Of a DNA stretch of 64,000 nt, positions 18,118 to 28,249 are shown in pieces. Below the pieces are notes generated by a model. That model worked only from the letters and a program-made list of their open reading frames with translations, was not told the origin of the DNA and made no database searches. The DNA lies in assembly GCA_017405375.1 (NCBI GenBank), contig JAFRAO010000013.1, positions 1 to 64,000 on the forward strand, in the 5' to 3' direction. This DNA comes from a bacterium. Lineage in GTDB: Bacteria > Cyanobacteriota > Vampirovibrionia > Gastranaerophilales > Gastranaerophilaceae. Numbering within the stretch: the first letter of the stretch is position 1; each line of letters begins with the position of its first letter. The translations under genes and the position numbers were made by a program.

Positions 18118-19515
18118 TTATTTATTATAAATAATTTCTAATTCTTCGTTAGGGTTCAAAGCAGAATCATTTAAAGAACTTGGAAGAACTAAATATCTAA
18201 CTTCGTCGCCTAATTCATAAAGAACACCGAAAGTACCGCTTACAGCAAGTTTAACAATATCGTAAACGCAATAACCGGTAGTTACGAAAGTTTTACCGAA
18301 ACTTCTCAAACCAGCCATAGGTTGTAGAGATAATGTATTAGCAAATACATTTGACCAGTTATCACCAAAACGTTCAGTGTTATTTGATATGTCAGTAGCA
18401 GCAGTTGAAACTGTTCTTCCTGCAACACCTGCGATTCTTGCAGCAGTTGAGAATGGAGCAGCAACAAATCTTGCAGCAACATTTGTAGTTTTTACTTTGT
18501 CAGCGCTAACGCTTGCAATATTGATAGGGAATTCAGCTTTAGTAGAACCGTTTTGAATTGTGTTGAATCTAACTTTTACATAGCCCGGATTTTTCAAACC
18601 TGGTCTGCTAACTTCAACAACTTCACCTTTAACGATAGAACCTGCAGCGAATAATTCATTACCGAATTCGCTTGAATCTAAAGTTTCAGCCCAGAAAGTT
18701 TCACCGATATTAGCATGTCTTGCATCAACTCTTTCTTTCATTTTAACTCTTACAGTAGCTGTTTGAACAGCACCATTTAAGAATTTAGCATTGTAATATT
18801 TGTTGTAGCTTAAGAAACAAACTAATTTGTAAAGTTGTTCAGAAGACAAATATTTTTCGCTTGCAACTTTTTCTACATCAGGTAAATTATTTAAAATACC
18901 TGTTGCCATAACTTTTTTAGTTGGATAAATAGCCCAATTAGGAATTTCTTCCATATCATAAACGCCGTTTAATTTATCCAAAACAGGAGTATCATCAACA
19001 TCAATGTCGATTAATTGAGCTAAAGTAGCAAAAACTTCAGCTTTTGTAATTTGTTGATTTGGACGGAATTTTTTATCCGGATAACCAATCATAATACCTT
19101 TATCAGTAACATTGTAAATATAAGTGAATGCCCAACTTCCTTTTACATCTGAGTATTTATCTGTATTATCAGATAGAGGTAAACCTAAACCTTCAGATAA
19201 AGCATGTGCCATTTCTGAACGAAGGACAGGTTTTTTAGGGTCAAATTTACCGATAAATTTTTCTAAATCTGATAGTAAATCTCTTGCTTTTGCATCAACC
19301 AAAACGTTGGTTTTGTCTTCAATTGACATAACTTCATCAGCTTTTAAAAGTTTGTCCCCAACTACATAAACACCATTGTTTTCGGTGGATTGTACTTGAG
19401 AGCCGAATAAAGTCGGATGAGCATAAGCCTCAACTGTTGCATTTGTTGCAGCAAATACGCTTGAAGCGCACATTACAACGGCAGCAGTTGCAACTAATTT
19501 GTTTAATAATTTCAT
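18118..19515 (-). CDS. S-layer-homology domain protein, exported
   Basis: 465 residues with a signal peptide ([22 protein letters not shown]). Residues ~80-175 hold SLH motifs: [40 protein letters not shown] and [23 protein letters not shown] domains bind pyruvylated or secondary cell-wall polymers; in Cyanobacteria they occur in outer-membrane-linked proteins. The C-terminal half is beta-rich, then has Ala/Gly-rich helical stretches ([17 protein letters not shown]). It is probably periplasmic and may tether the outer membrane. AAAAGGAGA before the ATG and a favourable codon choice suggest strong expression. Confidence 0.85.
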   Translation of the reverse strand: MKLLNKLVATAAVVMCASSVFAATNATVEAYAHPTLFGSQVQSTENNGVYVVGDKLLKADEVMSIEDKTNVLVDAKARDLLSDLEKFIGKFDPKKPVLRSEMAHALSEGLGLPLSDNTDKYSDVKGSWAFTYIYNVTDKGIMIGYPDKKFRPNQQITKAEVFATLAQLIDIDVDDTPVLDKLNGVYDMEEIPNWAIYPTKKVMATGILNNLPDVEKVASEKYLSSEQLYKLVCFLSYNKYYNAKFLNGAVQTATVRVKMKERVDARHANIGETFWAETLDSSEFGNELFAAGSIVKGEVVEVSRPGLKNPGYVKVRFNTIQNGSTKAEFPINIASVSADKVKTTNVAARFVAAPFSTAARIAGVAGRTVSTAATDISNNTERFGDNWSNVFANTLSLQPMAGLRSFGKTFVTTGYCVYDIVKLAVSGTFGVLYELGDEVRYLVLPSSLNDSALNPNEELEIIYNK

Positions 19516-19683
19516 ACTTTTCTCCTTTTCTTCCTGCTTACTGTAATAACTACAATTTTACATAACACTTTATATATATTTTTTTTACTACAAATAAAAA
19601 AAAAATACAATAGTATATTTTTATTAAATAAAACTTTACAACGGAGCTTATTTAATGTACGATTTTTAAAGATAGGAGTTTAT

Positions 19684-20412
19684 ATGACAGATAAAAGATA
19701 CAAAAGAATACTTTTAAAGATAAGCGGGGAAGCCCTATTGGGGGAACAGGAGTTTGGGATAGATTATAAGCCCGTTGAGTTTATTGCTAATGAGATAAAA
19801 AAAGTTCACGAGATGGGTGTAGAAATAGCTGTTGTAGTAGGTGGCGGAAACATTTTCAGAGGCATGAAAAACAGTACAAAACTTGGAATGGACAGAGCTT
19901 CAGGAGATTATGTCGGCATGCTCGCAACGGTAATGAATGCTATTACTTTGCAATCTGCATTAAAGAATACAGATGTTCCATGTCGAGTTCAATCCGCAAT
20001 AAGCATGAATCAAATAACAGAACCTTATATAAGATTTAGGGCACAAAGGCATTTAGAAAAAAAACGTGTGGTAATTTTTGCGGCCGGTACCGGAAACCCA
20101 TTCTTTACAACAGATACTGCAAGTGCCCTAAGAGCATCTGAAATTAACGCTCAAATTATGCTTATGGCAAAAAACGGTGTTGACGGTGTATATACAGATG
20201 ACCCGAACGTTAACAAAGATGCTAAAAAATTAGAAAACATTGATTATGACGAAATAATCAAAAATGATTTAAAAGTTATGGACAGGTCAGCTTGTGATTT
20301 GTGCCAGCAAAACAATATACCTATAATTGTTTTTGATTTCAAAAAAGAAAATGCAATCAAAAACATCATTTTAGGTGAAAAAATCGGAACTTACGTAGGA
20401 AAACAACAATAA
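19684..20412 (+). CDS. pyrH: Uridylate kinase
   Basis: 242 residues. It phosphorylates UMP to UDP. The amino-acid-kinase fold is evident: [13 protein letters not shown] at the start, [11 protein letters not shown] near 56, [12 protein letters not shown] near 140 and DGVYTDDPN near 168. It is the first gene of a long same-strand run. pyrH next to frr is a common bacterial arrangement, and the gap is 15 bases. Confidence 0.96.
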   Translation: MTDKRYKRILLKISGEALLGEQEFGIDYKPVEFIANEIKKVHEMGVEIAVVVGGGNIFRGMKNSTKLGMDRASGDYVGMLATVMNAITLQSALKNTDVPCRVQSAISMNQITEPYIRFRAQRHLEKKRVVIFAAGTGNPFFTTDTASALRASEINAQIMLMAKNGVDGVYTDDPNVNKDAKKLENIDYDEIIKNDLKVMDRSACDLCQQNNIPIIVFDFKKENAIKNIILGEKIGTYVGKQQ

Positions 20413-20427
20413 GAAAGAGGTATAGAT

Positions 20428-20994
20428 ATGACAGAATCATTAGACAATTTATTTAAAAACGGTACTGAAAAAATGGAAAAGGTGTTAAATCAATTACATA
20501 GAGATTTTACAACCGTAAGAACAGGACGTGCAAATCCTGCTATGTTAGACAAAGTTATGGTTGATTATTACGGTGCACCAACCCCGCTAAAACAAATGGC
20601 TCAAATAACAGTACAAGAAGGTACAACTCTTGTAATTGCACCTTTTGATAAATCTGTTTTAAAAGAAATAGAAAAATCTATTATAAAGGCTGAATTAGGT
20701 GTTGCGCCAAACAATGACGGTGTTTCTATCAGATTAAACTTTCCGCCTTTAACAGAAGAAAAAAGAAAAGAAATTACAAAAGATGTTAAAAAATTCGGCG
20801 AAGATGCAAAAGTAGGTATAAGGAATGTTCGTCGCGATTTGACTGATGAATTAAAGAAAATTGAAAAATCAGAAAACTTACCTGAGGATATGGTAAAAGA
20901 TAACCAAGATAAAATTCAAAAATTAACAGATAAATATACTGGAATTATAGACAAAGAAGTTACATCTAAAGAAAAAGAGGTTATGACTGTATAA
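20428..20994 (+). CDS. frr: Ribosome recycling factor
   Basis: 188 residues, usual length. It splits post-termination ribosomes with EF-G. The hallmarks are FTTVRTGRANPAMLDKVMVDYYG near 30 and the C-terminal helix bundle (RNVRRDLTDELKKIEKS). GAAAGAGG precedes the ATG. Its stop shares one base with the cdsA start. Confidence 0.97.
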   Translation: MTESLDNLFKNGTEKMEKVLNQLHRDFTTVRTGRANPAMLDKVMVDYYGAPTPLKQMAQITVQEGTTLVIAPFDKSVLKEIEKSIIKAELGVAPNNDGVSIRLNFPPLTEEKRKEITKDVKKFGEDAKVGIRNVRRDLTDELKKIEKSENLPEDMVKDNQDKIQKLTDKYTGIIDKEVTSKEKEVMTV

Positions 20995-21893
20995 TGGATA
21001 ACCTTTCTAAATCGGTACTTAGAATAATTACAGGATTTATATTCGGGTGGGTAGCGTTAGCCTGTATAATTTTTGGCGGATTACCGCTATTGATACTCGT
21101 TTTGACAGTAGTTTATATTGGTGCAAAAGAATACGTAAAAATACTTGAACACAAAGGATTTTTCCCGAGTTTAAAAGTAATTTTATTTGTTGATGCGCTT
21201 TTTGCCGTTATTGCTTATTTTAGCTGTTTCAAATATTTGCCGCTTATATTCACCATTGGCATTATGACTGCTTTTATGTGGGTATTATTTAGGGGTAAAC
21301 AACCATATATTGCAAATGTGGCAACAACGGTAGTCGGGTTTATGTATAGCGGCTGGTTTCCTTTGCACTTAATAATGTTGCGCGATATAGGTTCAAATTA
21401 TGATACGGCAATACAAATGTTATTAAAACCATACGCACAAAATTCCGGATTGCACTATCTTGTATTTGTCTTTTTGCTTGTAATAATAACAGATGTTGGC
21501 TGTTATTATTTTGGAAGACATTTAGGTAAGCATAAACTTGCACCTGTGATTAGCCCGAATAAAACTATTGAAGGCTCTATGGGCGGTGTATTTTGTACGG
21601 TTATAGGCGGTTTTATTATTGCGTATTTTATAAAATTACCTTGGCTTTATGCATTAATTGGAAGTTTACTTGTTACAACATTTGCCCAAATCGGTGATTT
21701 ATGTGAATCTATGATTAAGCGAGATGCAGGAGTTAAAGATTCAGGTGATTTATTACCGGGTCATGGCGGATTCTTAGACAGAACTGACAGTTATATATTT
21801 GCAATACCGGTTATGTACTACTTTTTTAAATGTATCGTTGAAAACAAAGATTTGATAATAAATATGACAGATTTTATCAAAAGGATATTTTAG
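20994..21893 (+). CDS. cdsA: Phosphatidate cytidylyltransferase
   Basis: 299 residues. It makes CDP-diacylglycerol from phosphatidate and CTP in the cytoplasmic membrane, the branch point of phospholipid synthesis. It has about 7-8 hydrophobic segments. The family signature is SPNKTIEGSMGG near 190, followed by KRDAGVKDSGDLLPGHGGFLDRTDS near 242-266. It overlaps frr by one base and rnc by one base, so it is translationally coupled. Confidence 0.94.
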   Translation: MDNLSKSVLRIITGFIFGWVALACIIFGGLPLLILVLTVVYIGAKEYVKILEHKGFFPSLKVILFVDALFAVIAYFSCFKYLPLIFTIGIMTAFMWVLFRGKQPYIANVATTVVGFMYSGWFPLHLIMLRDIGSNYDTAIQMLLKPYAQNSGLHYLVFVFLLVIITDVGCYYFGRHLGKHKLAPVISPNKTIEGSMGGVFCTVIGGFIIAYFIKLPWLYALIGSLLVTTFAQIGDLCESMIKRDAGVKDSGDLLPGHGGFLDRTDSYIFAIPVMYYFFKCIVENKDLIINMTDFIKRIF

Positions 21894-22585
21894 TGCAAGC
21901 AGAATTAGAAAAAATATTTAACATAAAAATTAATGATGAAAAACTATATATAAGAGCTTTAACTCACCCATCATACAGTCAAGAAAATAATTTAGGAATA
22001 CACGAAAATTATGAACGTTTAGAATTTTTTGGTGATTCTGTTTTAAAACTTTCAGTATCTGAAAAATTAATAAAAAAATACCCTAATATGGATGAAGGAG
22101 AATTAACTAAAATTCGCGCAATATTAGTTTCTGATGCTGAATTGGCAAAAATTACAGAAGCAGTCAATTTAACTCCTTTAATTATACTTGGTAAAAATGC
22201 GGAAAAATCAGGGGAAAGAAATCGAGAATCAATAAAAGCCTGCGTATTTGAGGCTTTGTTAGGTGCGTTTTATCTTGATGGACGGAAAGAAGAAATAATA
22301 AATTATTTGGATAATATATTTGAACCGATTATTGATGAAGTAAAAAATAATTTAGCACAATATCATGCTAAAGAATTGTTACAGGAATATACGCAGGCAC
22401 ACACAAAAGAGTTACCTGTATATAAGCTGATTGAAAAAACAGGCCCTGAACATTCACCGACGTTTAAAACAGAAGTTTTGTACCAAAACAGAATACTTGC
22501 GTGTGCAATCGGAAAAAGTAAAAAAGATGCAGAACAAAAGTGTGCTTATGAGGCATGTAAAAAACTTGGGGTTATAAATGAATAA
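21893..22585 (+). CDS. rnc: Ribonuclease III
   Basis: 230 residues. It cleaves double-stranded RNA in rRNA maturation and mRNA decay. The nuclease domain carries NYERLEFFGDSVLKL near 41 and ACVFEALLGAFYLDGG-like sequence near 115. A double-stranded-RNA-binding domain fills ~155-228 (AKELLQEYTQ, GKSKKDAEQKCAYEACKKL). I chose the GTG at 21893 because it overlaps the cdsA TAG and the first residues fit the family. Confidence 0.95.
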   Translation: MQAELEKIFNIKINDEKLYIRALTHPSYSQENNLGIHENYERLEFFGDSVLKLSVSEKLIKKYPNMDEGELTKIRAILVSDAELAKITEAVNLTPLIILGKNAEKSGERNRESIKACVFEALLGAFYLDGRKEEIINYLDNIFEPIIDEVKNNLAQYHAKELLQEYTQAHTKELPVYKLIEKTGPEHSPTFKTEVLYQNRILACAIGKSKKDAEQKCAYEACKKLGVINE

Positions 22586-23228
22586 ACAAATTATAATATC
22601 ACCATCAATATTGTCAGCAGATTTTGCTAATTTAGAAAGAGATATAAAATTAGTAGAAGATAACGGTGCTGATTGGATTCACGTTGATGTAATGGACGGG
22701 CATTTTGTTCCTAATATTACAATAGGAATTCCGGTTGTAAAGGCATTAAAAAGATTTGCGAAAAAGCCTTTAGATGTACATTTGATGATAGAAAATCCTG
22801 AAAAATACATTGAAGATTTTGCTATAGCCGGTGCTGATATTATTACATTTCATTATGAGGCTGTAAAACCTGAAAATATTGAAAAATTTTGTAATAAGAT
22901 AAGAAAGTTAGGTTGTAAAGTCGGAATTTCAATTAAGCCGAAAACAAATCAAAAAGATATAATACCATATCTTTCCTTTGTTGATATGGTATTGGTTATG
23001 ACAGTAGAACCGGGATTTGGCGGGCAGGAATTTATGCATGATTGCGCTCTAAAAATTCCTGAAATTGTTCATAACAGTAAAAACGGACTTATAATTCAAG
23101 TTGATGGCGGAATAAATAATATAACATCTAAAATTTGTACTTCTTTGGGTGCGACATCTTTAGTTGCGGGAAGTTATATTTATAACAGCAGTGATGTAAA
23201 ATTGGCAATAGAGAGTTTAAGAGCATAA
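22578..23228 (+). CDS. rpe: Ribulose-phosphate 3-epimerase
   Basis: 216 residues. It interconverts ribulose-5-phosphate and xylulose-5-phosphate in the pentose phosphate pathway. TIM-barrel motifs are clear: ISPSILSADFANL, VDVMDGHFVPNITIG, LDVHLMI, MTVEPGFGGQEF and QVDGGINN. It overlaps rnc by 8 bases and is 2 bases from rsgA. Confidence 0.96.
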   Translation: MNKQIIISPSILSADFANLERDIKLVEDNGADWIHVDVMDGHFVPNITIGIPVVKALKRFAKKPLDVHLMIENPEKYIEDFAIAGADIITFHYEAVKPENIEKFCNKIRKLGCKVGISIKPKTNQKDIIPYLSFVDMVLVMTVEPGFGGQEFMHDCALKIPEIVHNSKNGLIIQVDGGINNITSKICTSLGATSLVAGSYIYNSSDVKLAIESLRA

Positions 23229-23230
23229 GT

Positions 23231-24232
23231 ATGGCTAATATCGGACAAGTTTATAAAATTCATTCTGATTTTTATTACGTAAATTACGAAAATAGTACAT
23301 ACGAATGTAAATTGCGCGATGTTTTAAAAAAACAAAAGCAAAATATTGTGGTTGGTGATTTTGTGGAATTTGAAAATGGAGCCATAGAGAAAATTTTGCC
23401 GCGTAAAAATTATATTCCGCGTCCAAAAGTTTCAAATATTGACCAGATAATAATTGTTTCTTCCGTAAAGGAACCGGATTTGGATTTTTTGCAACTGAAC
23501 AGATACATTTGTTTTGCGAAATATTATGATATTCCGACAAAGTTATGCTTTAATAAGAATGATTTATCATTAGATGATTCAACTATTCAAAAAGTATTTA
23601 AAATATATGAACCTTTGGGATTTGATATAGTTTTCACATCTGCGCTTGAAAACGACGGAATTGATGATTTTAAAGAAATTCTTGAAAATAAAATTTCGGT
23701 TTTGTGCGGAAATTCAGGGGTGGGAAAATCGAGTTTGATTAATGCGATTAATCCCGAATGTAATTTAAGAACAAAAGCTGTAAGCGAAAAAACCGAAAGA
23801 GGTACTCACACAACAAGGCATTGTGAAATTATTAGGGTAAGCGATAAAACTTGTATAGTTGATACACCGGGTTTTAGCAATTTGAAATTTGATTTTCTTT
23901 TGCCAACAGAAATCGATGAACTTTTTGATGAAATTAAGCAATACAAATCTCAATGCAAATTTGCTGATTGTTTACATAACACAGAAGTAGGATGCGCAGT
24001 AATTGAAAATTTAGAAAAAATAGATGAAACAAGATATGAAAGTTATTTAAATTTTGTAGAAGAAGCCAAAGAATACAAAGAAAAAATAAAGTATTCAGGA
24101 ACAAAAAAAGAGAGAGAATCACATTTTAAACAAACTCATGATAAAATAGCAGTAAAGATAAGTTCAAGAAAAAGACAATCTGCAAGAAATACACAAAAAC
24201 AAAACATACATAAAGAAGTAAATGAGGCATAA
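23231..24232 (+). CDS. rsgA: Small ribosomal subunit biogenesis GTPase RsgA
   Basis: 333 residues. This circularly permuted GTPase helps mature the 30S subunit. The order is OB fold (1-70), G4 CFNKNDL near 107, G1 GNSGVGKSSLIN near 161, G3 VDTPGFSN near 210, then the Zn-binding C-terminal segment (CKFADCLHNTEVGC). The order G4-G1-G3 confirms the permutation. A basic Lys/Arg/Gln-rich tail extends the C-terminus. Confidence 0.95.
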   Translation: MANIGQVYKIHSDFYYVNYENSTYECKLRDVLKKQKQNIVVGDFVEFENGAIEKILPRKNYIPRPKVSNIDQIIIVSSVKEPDLDFLQLNRYICFAKYYDIPTKLCFNKNDLSLDDSTIQKVFKIYEPLGFDIVFTSALENDGIDDFKEILENKISVLCGNSGVGKSSLINAINPECNLRTKAVSEKTERGTHTTRHCEIIRVSDKTCIVDTPGFSNLKFDFLLPTEIDELFDEIKQYKSQCKFADCLHNTEVGCAVIENLEKIDETRYESYLNFVEEAKEYKEKIKYSGTKKERESHFKQTHDKIAVKISSRKRQSARNTQKQNIHKEVNEA

Positions 24233-25090
24233 ATGAACGAATTAATCGAACTTGTAAACAAAAAATTGGATGAATATTTACCTGTAAGTTATCCTGAAGA
24301 AATTTTTGAATCAATGAGATACAGTTTACTCGCAGGAGGGAAAAGACTTCGCCCAATAATGTGTTTGGAAGCATGCAGAGTTTTTGGCGGAGATATGGAA
24401 AAAGCACTCCCAACAGCCTGCGCATTTGAAATGTTGCATACACAAAGTTTAATACACGATGATTTGCCTTGTATGGATAATGATGATTACAGACGCGGAA
24501 AACTTACAAATCACAAGAATTTTTCAGAATCAACAGCAGTTTTGGCAGGTGATGCACTAATTAGTTACGGACAACAGTTAATAATAGATAAATCAGATTT
24601 GCCTGCTGAAATAATTGTAAAAATATTAAGAGAACATGCACTTGCAGCAGGTGCATACGGAATTATTGCAGGACAAATTGTTGATATTGCAATGGAAGGT
24701 AAACCCTATGATGCAAAAGTATTGGAGTATATTCATACACATAAAACGGCAGATTTATTTAAAGCTGCCTTAAAATCAGGTGCACATGTTGCAAACGCTA
24801 ACGAACAACAATTAAAAACAATGGAAGATTTTGGACAAACGCTTGGTTTTGCTTTCCAAATTTGCGATGATATTTTAGATGAAATTTCCACATTTGAAGA
24901 AATGGGAAAAACAATGGGTAAAGATAAAAAAGAAGGAAAATTAACCTATACAGCTCTTTTTGGACTTGAAGAATCAAAAAATAAACTGGATTGTCTTTTA
25001 GATGAATCTTGTGCTATACTAAAAAAGCAAAATATAAATTCAGAAATATTTAATACAATAATTGAGCAAATAAGGGAAAAGGGTAAATAA
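24233..25090 (+). CDS. ispA: Polyprenyl (farnesyl/geranyl-type) diphosphate synthase
   Basis: 285 residues. It condenses isopentenyl diphosphate with allylic diphosphates. The first Asp-rich motif is DDLPCMDNDDYRRG (two residues between Asp pairs plus insertion, the bacterial short-chain FPP type). The second is CDDILDEI. GGKRLRP near 36 binds diphosphate. It starts on the base after the rsgA stop. Product length (C15 or C20) cannot be settled from sequence. Confidence 0.92.
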   Translation: MNELIELVNKKLDEYLPVSYPEEIFESMRYSLLAGGKRLRPIMCLEACRVFGGDMEKALPTACAFEMLHTQSLIHDDLPCMDNDDYRRGKLTNHKNFSESTAVLAGDALISYGQQLIIDKSDLPAEIIVKILREHALAAGAYGIIAGQIVDIAMEGKPYDAKVLEYIHTHKTADLFKAALKSGAHVANANEQQLKTMEDFGQTLGFAFQICDDILDEISTFEEMGKTMGKDKKEGKLTYTALFGLEESKNKLDCLLDESCAILKKQNINSEIFNTIIEQIREKGK

Positions 25091-25566
25091 TGCAAATATA
25101 TTCACTAATTTTAAATACAGGTATCGAAGCAATTTTTTCAGGTATACTTGCAGCAATAATTGCACAGACAATCAAATTACTTACAGATATAATTATTCAC
25201 AAGAGGTTTGATTTTAGAGTACTTACAACAACAGGTGGAATGCCAAGTTCACATTCAGCCGGTGTAGTTGGTTTAACAACATCTGTCGGTATAATAGGTG
25301 GGTGGACATCGTTGGCTTTTGCTGTTTCTGTAGGTTATGCACTTGTTACAATGTATGATGCTGCAGGAATAAGACGTGCTTCAGGTAAAATGGCTGTTTG
25401 TATGAATAAAATGATGGAAGATTTTTACAAAAAGGATATAAACGCAGCGGGAACAAAATTAAAAGAAATGTTAGGTCATACACCAAAACAGGTCTTTTGC
25501 GGTGCAATTTTGGGGATTGTTTTTGCATTTTTGTTTCATTCGTTTTTGCTAAACCATTGTTTGTAA
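25090..25566 (+). CDS. Divergent PAP2-family membrane protein
   Basis: 158 residues with about four hydrophobic segments. The TTTGGMPSSHSAGVVGLTT near residue 50 and DAAGIRRASGKMA near 97 identify the DUF212/divergent PAP2 family, related to lipid phosphatases. Its place right after ispA (1-base overlap) suggests a role on polyprenyl phosphates or another lipid phosphate; that is inferred. It ends the operon. Confidence 0.88.
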   Translation: MQIYSLILNTGIEAIFSGILAAIIAQTIKLLTDIIIHKRFDFRVLTTTGGMPSSHSAGVVGLTTSVGIIGGWTSLAFAVSVGYALVTMYDAAGIRRASGKMAVCMNKMMEDFYKKDINAAGTKLKEMLGHTPKQVFCGAILGIVFAFLFHSFLLNHCL

Positions 25567-25663
25567 GTTTGTTTGGGTTTCAAACATAATCAAAAAATTC
25601 TTCTGAAGGATTCTACTAAAATTATTTTTGGGGTTTGATAACCAAAATAATTAATATAAACTA

Positions 25664-25692
25664 TTGCAAAAGGTTGTGTTTGTATATATAAT
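25664..25692 (+). promoter_or_regulatory. Promoter for lysC and following genes
   Basis: TTGCAA at 25664-25669 and a perfect TATAAT at 25687-25692 are 17 bases apart, 37 bases before the lysC ATG. Confidence 0.8.
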
Positions 25693-25729
25693 GTAGTGGT
25701 AAAATATTGTTATTTGTGTAGTGATAGAA

Positions 25730-26995
25730 ATGAGAAATTTAGTAGTACAAAAGTTTGGCGGTACATCTGTCGCAGATACAGATAAAATAATGAATGTCGC
25801 TAAATCGGTAATAAGAGAAAAAGAATTAGGGAATGATGTAGTGGTTGTTGTTTCGGCGATGGGACATACAACGGACTACTTAATGAAAATGGCGCATGAA
25901 ATAACTCAAACTCCTTCATCAAGAGAAATTGACATGTTGTTATCAACAGGGGAAGGTGTTTCAATCGCATTGTTGGCAATGGCACTACAGGCACAGGGTT
26001 ATGATGCTGTCAGTATGAATGCAATGCAAATTGGTATTATTACGGAAAATATTCACAACAAAGCAAGAATTATAAATATAAAAACCGATAAATTAAATAA
26101 ATATCTTGAAGATGGCAAAATAGTTGTAGTTGCAGGATTTCAGGGTGTAACCGAAGATGGTGAAATTACCACATTAGGCCGCGGAGGTTCTGACACTTCT
26201 GCTGTTGCGGTTGCTTCTGCTTTGAAAGCTATGAGATGCGATATATATACGGATGTTGACGGTGTATATACAACGGATCCGCGTATTGTGCCAAAGGCAT
26301 CAAAAATGGAATATGTAACTTATGACGAAATGCTTGAATTAGCAAGTTTGGGTGCAAATGTTTTGCACCCCAGAGCGGTTGAAACGGCTAAATTATTTGA
26401 TATGCCTGTAAGGGTACGTAGCAGTTTTAATTTGGAAGATTATGGAACACTAATAATGGGAGAAAATAAAATGGAACTTTGTAAACCTGTTACTGGCGTA
26501 GCGCTTGATATGTCCCAAGTAAGATTGGTCGTTTGTGATGTATTAGATGAACCGGGTATTGCATCTAAAATATTTACTACATTATCTGATGAAAATATTT
26601 CGGTTGATACAATCATTCAATCTTATGCAAGGTTACATAACAATACAAATGACATCGCTTTTACTATAAGTAAAACGGATTTGCCTCGTGCGATGGAATT
26701 GTTGGGTAAAATTAAACATAAAATTGATGTAGATAAAATAATTATTGATGAAGATATAGCAAAAGTGTCAATCGTAGGTGCAGGCATGATTGACAGTCCG
26801 GGTGTTGCTTCAAAGATGTTTAATACTTTTGCGGAATTGAATATTAATATAAAGATGATTTCTACAAGTGAAATTAAGATAAGTTGTTTAATCGGAAAAG
26901 CAGATGCAAATGCTTCGGTTAAGGCTTTGTGTGAAAAGTTTGACTTAGAAAGTGATGTTGTTGCCGTTGTAAATGGCGATTTACCAAATGTATAG
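25730..26995 (+). CDS. lysC: Aspartate kinase
   Basis: 421 residues from the ATG at 25730; a GTG at 25721 in frame is possible but gives an atypical N-terminus. It phosphorylates aspartate, the first step to lysine, threonine, methionine and diaminopimelate. The kinase domain has VQKFGGTSVAD, LSTGEGVSIAL, GRGGSDTSAVA and TDVDGVYTTDPR. Two ACT domains follow (about 265-335 and 345-415), implying feedback control by amino acids. The ribosome-binding site is weak. Confidence 0.94.
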   Translation: MRNLVVQKFGGTSVADTDKIMNVAKSVIREKELGNDVVVVVSAMGHTTDYLMKMAHEITQTPSSREIDMLLSTGEGVSIALLAMALQAQGYDAVSMNAMQIGIITENIHNKARIINIKTDKLNKYLEDGKIVVVAGFQGVTEDGEITTLGRGGSDTSAVAVASALKAMRCDIYTDVDGVYTTDPRIVPKASKMEYVTYDEMLELASLGANVLHPRAVETAKLFDMPVRVRSSFNLEDYGTLIMGENKMELCKPVTGVALDMSQVRLVVCDVLDEPGIASKIFTTLSDENISVDTIIQSYARLHNNTNDIAFTISKTDLPRAMELLGKIKHKIDVDKIIIDEDIAKVSIVGAGMIDSPGVASKMFNTFAELNINIKMISTSEIKISCLIGKADANASVKALCEKFDLESDVVAVVNGDLPNV

Positions 26996-27007
26996 AGGTT
27001 TTATAAA

Positions 27008-28249
27008 ATGGAAGATATACAAATTACTGAAAACAAAGAGAATATTTCAATAAGACGTAAAATTTTTATTGGGTTACTTGTTTTTGTTGGGTTTATTACA
27101 ACAATAAAATTGGCGATTATTTATTACAATGCCAATTTTTTGGAAAATGCTCCGTCAAGTTTTTGTTCAATTAACGAGTTTATAGATTGCGATTCTGTTG
27201 CAAAAACGGTTGATTCTCAGTTTTTAGGTATTCCTCTTGCATTATGGGGAATGTTCTTGTATTTGTTTATGGCATTGATGATGTTTGCTAATAAACTTAA
27301 AAACATTAAACTTTTGAAGTTTTTTGAAGTTTTCAAAAATCCGTATTCATATATATCCTCTTTGGGTGTGATTTCTTTTTTGATTTCAATTATTTTATTG
27401 TGTGTAAGTTTGTTTCAAATTAAAAAATTGTGTATTCTTTGCGCATTTACTTACGTATTGAACTTGTTAATAGGTTTATTTTCTATTGATTATAAAAATA
27501 AAGGTATAATTGGCGTTTTCAAAGATTCTTTTGTTGATTTTGCATGCGCATTGAAAGAGAAAAAATATCTTATAAGTTTTGTTTTGGTAGTTATATCAGC
27601 AGGTGCATTTCTGACGTACACATCAATTAGCTGCATATTAGCGCCTCATGTCAAATCGATTAAATCAATAAGGAAATTTGTGGATTTAAATGACAAGAAA
27701 AAAGAGAACCCGTATGCGATAGAAGGTAATGTTTTGGGTGATGTAAACGGAGAAGTTAAATTACATGTTTATTCTGATTTCAGATGTCCGATATGTTGCG
27801 TATATAATATTATAATTCACAAAGTTATATCAGAATTGGATAACGTTTTGGTTGTGCACCATAATTATCCTTTGGATATGGAATGTAATAAATATTTACA
27901 GCGACCATTCCACCAAGCATCTTGTATTCTGTCAAGGTATGCTGAGGCTGCGGCAATGCAAGGTAATTACTGGGGTGTAGCTTCTGATTTTTATATTCAT
28001 CAACCGATGACGGATTATGATGTTTGGATGATTGCATTAAAACATGGTTTAGATATGGATAAATTGAAACACGATGTTATGACGGCTTCAAGTATGCAGA
28101 AAGTTTTAAAAGATATAGATGAAGGAGCAAAACTTGGTATGCAAGGTACTCCTGCAATAAGAATTAACGATGCGCCTTTAAAAGTCGGTGTAATGCCGGA
28201 TTATGAATTAAAAGAAATGTTGATTAAAGCAGGTGCAAAAGAAAAATAA
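27008..28249 (+). CDS. VKOR-thioredoxin fusion (disulfide-forming membrane protein)
   Basis: 413 residues. An N-terminal vitamin K epoxide reductase-like domain with about five membrane segments carries the outer Cys pair (FCSINEFIDCDSV) and the active CILC. A C-terminal DsbA-like thioredoxin domain (about 240-410) has CPIC in FRCPICCVYN and the cis-Pro loop GTPAIRI. The pair oxidises exported proteins in place of DsbB-DsbA, passing electrons to quinone. Such fusions are characteristic of Cyanobacteria and some Actinobacteria. It is 12 bases after lysC and abuts queH. Confidence 0.92.
   Translation: MEDIQITENKENISIRRKIFIGLLVFVGFITTIKLAIIYYNANFLENAPSSFCSINEFIDCDSVAKTVDSQFLGIPLALWGMFLYLFMALMMFANKLKNIKLLKFFEVFKNPYSYISSLGVISFLISIILLCVSLFQIKKLCILCAFTYVLNLLIGLFSIDYKNKGIIGVFKDSFVDFACALKEKKYLISFVLVVISAGAFLTYTSISCILAPHVKSIKSIRKFVDLNDKKKENPYAIEGNVLGDVNGEVKLHVYSDFRCPICCVYNIIIHKVISELDNVLVVHHNYPLDMECNKYLQRPFHQASCILSRYAEAAAMQGNYWGVASDFYIHQPMTDYDVWMIALKHGLDMDKLKHDVMTASSMQKVLKDIDEGAKLGMQGTPAIRINDAPLKVGVMPDYELKEMLIKAGAKEK

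Noticed and set aside
25620-25652. Terminator after the PAP2-like gene
   Set aside because: An imperfect inverted repeat (ATTATTTTTGG / CCAAAATAAT) is present but lacks a T-run and is mostly A-T pairs.
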